Shown here: one piece after another, positions 59,421 through 64,000 of the stretch
Numbering within the stretch: the stretch's first letter is position 1
Layout: each line of letters starts with the position of its first letter
Program-made: the position numbers and the translations under genes
DNA from: 62-47 sp051954235
Lineage (GTDB): Bacteria; Pseudomonadota; Alphaproteobacteria; Rhizobiales; Xanthobacteraceae
Direction: 5' to 3'
DNA: 64,000 nucleotides
NCBI GenBank assembly: GCA_051954235.1
Contig: JBQCHY010000004.1
Location: 31,035 to 95,034, forward strand
The notes under the pieces: generated by a model
Database searches by the model: none
What the model saw: the letters and a program-made list of their open reading frames with translations, nothing else
Told to the model about the DNA's origin: nothing

Positions 59421-60665
59421 ATGTCAGGTTTCGCAAAGTCTTTTCAAAGGCTTGGCCAGCATAGGCGGGTCCTGTGGGGCATCGTCGCGGTGGTTCTCGC
59501 GGGCGGCGCCGCCGTCACCGTCATGCGCAGCGGCGCGGAGCCGCGCGGCGGTCTGGAGATGTCCAGCCAGTCGCGCCGCAGCGGGCCGCGCTATATCCCG
59601 AGCCAAGCCGAATGGGCGGCTCTCACGGTCGCGCCGGTATCCGACTATACTTTCCGCACCGAACGCATCACCGAGGGCAAGATCGCGGTCGATGAAGATC
59701 GTGCGACGCCGGTGTTCTCCCCCTATGCCGGCCGGGTGATCAAGTTGCTGGCGCGGCCCGGCGATCATGTTACGCAAGGCCAGCCGCTATTCGTCATCGA
59801 AGCCGCCGACACCGTGCAGGCGCAAAACGACTTCGTCGCCGCGGCGGCGGGCCTCAACAAGGCGAAGTCCCAACTCGAATTGGCGAAGATTCAGGACACC
59901 CGCGCCCGCGACCTGTTCGACGGCAAGGCCATTCCGCTGAAGGATTTCCAGCAGGCCCAGGCGACGCTGGTATCGGCAGAAAACGACCAGCGCGCGGCGC
60001 AGACCGCGCTCGAAGCTGCGCGCAATCGGCTGCGCATCCTCGGTCTCAGCGAACAGGCCATCGCCGATTTTCAGCAGAAAGGCCGGATCGACCCGGAAAC
60101 CACCATCGTTGCGCCCATCGCCGGCACCGTGGTCCAGCGCAAGATTGGCCCCGGCCAGTATGTCAATGCCGGCGCCAGCGATCCGGTGTTCGTCATCGGC
60201 GATCTCTCCACCGTCTGGCTCACCGCCTTCGTTCGCGAAAGCGACGCCGCGATGATGGCGGTCGGGCAGGACGTCGCCTTCAAGGTGTTAGCGCTGCCGG
60301 ACCGTGACTTGCGCGCGCGCATCGACTACGTCTCCGCCGCCATCGATCCCGCGACCCGGCGGCTGATGGTGCGGGCGACGGTGAACAATGCCGACGGCCT
60401 CCTGAAGCCGGAGATGTTCGCCAACGTCACGATTTTCGCCGCCGCCAATCATGCTGCGGTCGGCGTGCCGAAGCGGGCACTGATTTATGAGGGCGACGAG
60501 GTCCGGATCTGGGTGGTGCACGACGACAAGTCGATCGAACTGCGCAAGATCAAGACCGGCCTGACCAACGGCGATCTGGTGGAAGTGCTGGGCGATCTTC
60601 ACGCCGGCGAGCGCATCGTCACCAAGGGCAACCTTTTCATCGACCGGGCAGCCTCGGGAAGTTGA
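59421..60665 (+). CDS. RND efflux periplasmic adaptor (CzcB/CusB-like, HlyD family)
   Basis: A 414-residue membrane-fusion protein. An N-terminal anchor helix (LWGIVAVVLAGGAAVTV) is followed by the lipoyl/barrel-sandwich half (VFSPYAGRVIKLLARPGD), a coiled-coil hairpin (about residues 130-220), the returning half (TTIVAPIAGTVVQRKIGPG) and the beta-barrel. It links the inner-membrane pump to an outer-membrane channel. ATG 59418 or 59421 may be used. The pump gene follows after 30 bases. Confidence 0.9.
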   Translation: MSGFAKSFQRLGQHRRVLWGIVAVVLAGGAAVTVMRSGAEPRGGLEMSSQSRRSGPRYIPSQAEWAALTVAPVSDYTFRTERITEGKIAVDEDRATPVFSPYAGRVIKLLARPGDHVTQGQPLFVIEAADTVQAQNDFVAAAAGLNKAKSQLELAKIQDTRARDLFDGKAIPLKDFQQAQATLVSAENDQRAAQTALEAARNRLRILGLSEQAIADFQQKGRIDPETTIVAPIAGTVVQRKIGPGQYVNAGASDPVFVIGDLSTVWLTAFVRESDAAMMAVGQDVAFKVLALPDRDLRARIDYVSAAIDPATRRLMVRATVNNADGLLKPEMFANVTIFAAANHAAVGVPKRALIYEGDEVRIWVVHDDKSIELRKIKTGLTNGDLVEVLGDLHAGERIVTKGNLFIDRAASGS

Positions 60666-60695
60666 TCGCCCCGGCTCTGAAAGTATCGGCCATCC

Positions 60696-63600
60696 ATGCA
60701 ACGCCTCGCCGCTTTTGCCGTCCATCGCCGGATACTGATGGTCGGGCTGTTCGTCGCCGTGCTGATCGGCGGGCTCATTGCCTTCGCTAATCTCAACATC
60801 GAGGCTTATCCCGATCCGACCCCGCCGATGGTCGATATCGTGACGCAAAGCCCCGGCCTGTCGTCGGAGGAGATCGAGCGCTACATCACCATTCCGATCG
60901 AGACTCAGGTGGCCGGTATCAAGAACCTGCGCACCATCCGTACCGTCTCGCTGTACGGCCTGTCCGATGTCAAGCTGCAATTTTCTTTCGATTACACCTA
61001 CGACGAAGCCCTGCAGCAGGTGCTCAACCGCCTGTCGCAATTGTCGCCGCTGCCGAACAACGTGCAGCCGCAAATCTCGCCCCTGAGCGCGGTGGGCGAA
61101 ATCTATCGTTATCGTCTGGTCGGGCCGCCGAACTACAGCGTGCTCGATCTCAAGACGTTGCAAGACTGGGTGTTGCAGCGCCGCTTCCGCGCGGTGCCCG
61201 GCGTCATCGACGTCACCGGCTGGGGCGGCAAGACCAAGACCTATGAAGTGCAGGTCAATTTCAACAAGCTGGTGGCCTACGGGCTGACCCTGCCGCAGGT
61301 GCTTCAGGCGATCGGCAATGCGAATATCAACGTCGGCGGCAACACCGTCGATATCGGCGCGCAATCCGCGGTGGTGCGCGGCGTCGGCCTGATCCGCTCC
61401 ATCGAGGATCTGGCGACCACCATGATCGCGCAGAGCGGCGGCAATCCGGTATTGGTGCGCGATATCGCCACCGTCGGTGTCGGGGAAAAGCCTCGGCTCG
61501 GCATCGCCGGCATGAACGACGTCGACGATATCGTGCAGGGCATCGTGCTGATGCGGCGCGGCGAGCAGAGCACGCCGACCTTGGCGCGGGTCGAGGCGGT
61601 GGTGAAATCCATCAATGCCTCTGGCGTGCTGCCGCCCGGCGTGCGCATCGAGCGCATCTACGACCGCAAGGACCTGATCGACGTCACCACGCACACCGTG
61701 CTGCACAACATGATCGTCGGCATCCTTCTGATCGTGCTGCTGCAATGGATGTTCCTTGGCGATTTGCGCAGCGCCCTCATTGTCGGTGCGACGATCCCGT
61801 TCGCGCTGTTCTTCGCCGTCATCATCATGGTGCTGCGCGGCGAATCCGCTAATCTTCTCTCGGTCGGCGCCATCGATTTCGGTTTGATCGTCGATGGCAC
61901 CGTCATCATGGTGGAGGCGATCTTCCGTCGCCTGTCGCGGACCGCGGTGCTCTCGGAGGAGGAGCAGAGCCGTGCCGCGCCGGGCACGGTGACGGAGATG
62001 AAGGACCACGCCATCCTCAGCGCGTCGACCGATGTGGCGCGCTCGATCTTCTTCGCGGCGGCGATCATCATCGCCGCGTTCCTGCCGCTGTTCACCCTGA
62101 GCGGCGTCGAGGGCAACATCTTCGGGCCGATGGCGCGCACCTATGCCTATGCGCTGGCCGGGGGCTTGCTGGCGACCTTCACGGTGACGCCGGCCCTGAG
62201 CGCCATCATCCTGCCGTCGCATCTCGAGGAGACCGAGACGCGGCTGGTACGCTGGCTGCATGGCCTCTACATGCCGGTGCTGCGCTGGGCGGTGGCAAGT
62301 TACAGAGTGGTATTGGCCGGTGCCGCTTGTCTGGTCGTGCTGACCTTCATCGTCGGTCATTTCCTCGGACTTGAATTCCTGCCCAAGCTCGAGGAGGGCA
62401 ATCTCTGGATTCGCGCGACGCTGCCTTCGACTATTTCGCTGAAGGAAGGCAACGGCTACGTCAACGAGATGCGGCGGATGATCCGGGCGCGGCCGGAAGT
62501 CGAGTCCGTGGTGTCGCAGCAAGGTCGTCCCGACGACGGCACCGACGCCGCCGGCCTGTTCAACGCCGAGTTCTTCGCGCCGCTCAAGCCGGTGAAGGAC
62601 TGGCCCGGCGTCAAGGACAAGGATGCGCTCACCGCCGAACTGCTGGCGCAACTGCAAGCGAAATTCCCCGGCGTCGAATTCAACTTCTCGCAGTATTTGC
62701 AGGATAACGTCGCGGAAGCCGTGTCCGGCGTGAAGGGCGAGAACTCGGTGAAGCTGTTCGGCAACGATCTCGCCGCGCTGACCGCGACGGCGGACAAGAT
62801 CAAGTCGGTGCTCGCCACCGTGCCGGGCATCGTCGACCTGTCGGTGTTCACCTCGCTCGGCCAGCCGACCATCCAGATCGACGTCGATCGCGCACGGGCT
62901 GCGCGTTACGGGCTGTCGCCGGGCGATATCAATTCCACGATCCGCGTCGCCATCGGCGGCGATACCGCCGGCGATCTTTATGAGCCTGGCTCGGACCGGC
63001 ACTTCCCGATCATCATCCGATTGGCGCCGGAATATCGCAAAAGCGCCGAGGCGATCCAGAATTTGCGAATCGGCGCGCAGGGGCCGAACGGCGGCATCAC
63101 GCAGATCCCGCTTAGCGAAGTGGCTACGATCAAGCTGGTGTCCGGTGCGGCCTATATCTATCGCGAGCAGCAGGAACGCTATCTGCCGATCAAGTTCTCG
63201 GTGCGCGGCCGCGATCTTGGCAGCACCATCAAGGAAGCGCAGGACAAGGTAGCCGAGCAGGTGCAGCTCCCGGCCGGTTCGCGCCTCGAATGGGTGGGCG
63301 AGTTCGGTAACTTGCAGGATGCCATTCGCCGGTTGTCCATCGTGGTGCCGATCAGTCTCGCGCTGATCGCGATGCTGCTGTGGTTCAACTTCGGCTCGCT
63401 GACCGACACGCTGCTGGCGATGAGCGTGATTCCGATGGCGATCTTCGGCGGCGTGGTCGGGCTGGTGGTGTTCGGGATTCCGTTCAGCGTGTCGGCGGCG
63501 ATCGGCTTCATCGCGCTGTTCGGCATCGCGGTGATGGACGGCATCATCATACTGTCGCAGTACAATCAACTGATCGACGACGGGATGGAGCGCATGAAGG

Positions 63601-63815
63601 CGGTGATCCGCACCGGCGAGCTGCAATTCCGGCCGGTGCTGATGACCTGCGCGGTCGCCGGCATCGGGTTGTTGCCGGCGGCGCTGTCGTCCGGCATTGG
63701 CTCTCAGGTGCAGAAACCGCTCGCGGTAGTCGTCGTCGCCGGCATGCTGATCGCGCCGTTGGTGATCCTGGTGACCTTGCCGGTGCTGATCTCGCGTTTT
63801 TCGCGCGGACGGTAG
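60696..63815 (+). CDS. Heavy-metal-type RND efflux pump (CzcA family)
   Basis: A 1039-residue inner-membrane proton antiporter. The N-terminus (MQRLAAFAVHRRILMVGLF) leads to twelve expected membrane helices and two large periplasmic loops. The proton-relay motif DFGLIVDGTVIMVEA, near residue 392, has both Asp residues and the Glu of the heavy-metal (HME) subfamily, closer to divalent-cation CzcA pumps than to drug pumps. Metal choice cannot be read with certainty. Paired with the adaptor at 59421; no outer-membrane CzcC gene lies in the window. Confidence 0.92.
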   Translation: MQRLAAFAVHRRILMVGLFVAVLIGGLIAFANLNIEAYPDPTPPMVDIVTQSPGLSSEEIERYITIPIETQVAGIKNLRTIRTVSLYGLSDVKLQFSFDYTYDEALQQVLNRLSQLSPLPNNVQPQISPLSAVGEIYRYRLVGPPNYSVLDLKTLQDWVLQRRFRAVPGVIDVTGWGGKTKTYEVQVNFNKLVAYGLTLPQVLQAIGNANINVGGNTVDIGAQSAVVRGVGLIRSIEDLATTMIAQSGGNPVLVRDIATVGVGEKPRLGIAGMNDVDDIVQGIVLMRRGEQSTPTLARVEAVVKSINASGVLPPGVRIERIYDRKDLIDVTTHTVLHNMIVGILLIVLLQWMFLGDLRSALIVGATIPFALFFAVIIMVLRGESANLLSVGAIDFGLIVDGTVIMVEAIFRRLSRTAVLSEEEQSRAAPGTVTEMKDHAILSASTDVARSIFFAAAIIIAAFLPLFTLSGVEGNIFGPMARTYAYALAGGLLATFTVTPALSAIILPSHLEETETRLVRWLHGLYMPVLRWAVASYRVVLAGAACLVVLTFIVGHFLGLEFLPKLEEGNLWIRATLPSTISLKEGNGYVNEMRRMIRARPEVESVVSQQGRPDDGTDAAGLFNAEFFAPLKPVKDWPGVKDKDALTAELLAQLQAKFPGVEFNFSQYLQDNVAEAVSGVKGENSVKLFGNDLAALTATADKIKSVLATVPGIVDLSVFTSLGQPTIQIDVDRARAARYGLSPGDINSTIRVAIGGDTAGDLYEPGSDRHFPIIIRLAPEYRKSAEAIQNLRIGAQGPNGGITQIPLSEVATIKLVSGAAYIYREQQERYLPIKFSVRGRDLGSTIKEAQDKVAEQVQLPAGSRLEWVGEFGNLQDAIRRLSIVVPISLALIAMLLWFNFGSLTDTLLAMSVIPMAIFGGVVGLVVFGIPFSVSAAIGFIALFGIAVMDGIIILSQYNQLIDDGMERMKAVIRTGELQFRPVLMTCAVAGIGLLPAALSSGIGSQVQKPLAVVVVAGMLIAPLVILVTLPVLISRFSRGR

Positions 63816-63856
63816 GGCGTTTGCGATTTTGACGGAACGGCTCGGACGGTGTTTCA

Positions 63857-63895
63857 CCTCTCCCCATCGGGGAGAGGTCGGAGCCGAAGGCTCCG
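63857..63895. repeat. Intergenic double hairpin repeat
   Basis: CCTCTCCCC and GGGGAGAGG (63857-63877) are followed by CGGAGCC and GGCTCCG (63879-63895). It is of the dispersed CTCTCCC kind also seen at 4370-4480. It lies after the RND pump gene and may also end its transcript. The sequence to the window end is low-complexity, with CCCCAACCCC and a final A-run, and shows no gene. Confidence 0.6.
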
Positions 63896-64000
63896 GGTGA
63901 GGGGGAACCTTCGCCGCTGAGTCGGTAACCCCAACCCCCAACCCAAAACCCAATGGAGAGGGGGGGCGCAAAACATTGCGGTACACAGATAAAAAAAAAT

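Noticed and set aside
60288..63986. 1232-codon open frame on the minus strand
   Set aside because: It lies opposite the CzcA-type pump, is extremely rich in His, Arg, Asp and Gln, and has no domain-like pattern. It is a by-product of high-GC codon usage in the true gene.
63940..64000. Low-complexity end with an A-run as a biological feature
   Set aside because: It could be ordinary intergenic sequence or a contig edge; nothing at the window end lets me tell.
1..64000. tRNA, rRNA, CRISPR, transposase or phage integration sites
   Set aside because: Looked for and not seen. Gene content and composition are even, with no clear island boundary.

Overview
The window is high-GC chromosomal DNA from an alphaproteobacterium. 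The best fit is the Bradyrhizobium/Rhodopseudomonas/Afipia/Nitrobacter group. The signs are a secreted DUF1236-type protein, an Omp25/31-type outer-membrane barrel starting its mature part with an AADL motif, dispersed CCGGGCAT and CTCTCCC palindromes typical of these genomes, and dense CoA-thioester catabolism with large ABC importers. No rRNA, tRNA, CRISPR array, transposase or phage gene was seen. Layout: 0-5.9 kb is a beta-oxidation set (thiolase, SDR, enoyl-CoA hydratase, acyl-CoA dehydrogenase) facing a convergent acyl-CoA dehydrogenase. 6.4-23.1 kb is an aromatic or alicyclic acid degradation block: flavin reductase, Rieske dioxygenase alpha and beta, a PaaG-like crotonase, an SDR and a quinone reductase, then a convergent TetR regulator with its own inverted-repeat operator. 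This is followed by a tightly overlapped run of a phytoene-desaturase-like oxidoreductase, LivF, LivG, an acyl-CoA ligase, LivH and LivM, then a binding protein, an HSL-type esterase and an acyl-CoA dehydrogenase. 23.4-31.3 kb is a sugar-type (Rbs-like) ABC importer. Its second permease is continuous with a strictosidine-synthase/SMP-30-like beta-propeller, and the next gene is a diverged free-standing copy of that propeller. A GntR/FCD regulator closes the run, and TTGGATACA boxes lie upstream of its first gene. 32.8-40.0 kb is a second acyl-CoA pathway (ligase and TetR on the minus strand; SCP-x thiolase, split MaoC hydratase, SDR, acyl-CoA dehydrogenase and crotonase on the plus strand). 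Its divergent promoter carries a near-perfect palindrome over the -10 box. 40.1-51.0 kb is an Lrp-flanked cluster: VOC protein and Lrp divergent from a Dpp-type ABC importer, then an amino-acid-oxidase-like flavoprotein, a thiazoline-carboxylate (ATC) hydrolase homologue, an M20 amidohydrolase and a CysK-fold PLP enzyme. This reads as uptake and breakdown of a modified, possibly sulfur-containing, amino acid. 51.1-56.5 kb holds two divergent, homologous membrane histidine kinases, one followed by a REC-GGDEF-EAL protein and the other by a single-domain receiver. 56.6-63.8 kb holds the outer-membrane barrel, an orphan alpha-oxoamine synthase and a CzcB/CzcA-type RND efflux pair. The most unusual elements are the permease-propeller fusion with its putative non-catalytic twin, the ATC-hydrolase import operon with a strong Lrp-box match, and the twin-kinase module beside an alpha-oxoamine synthase.
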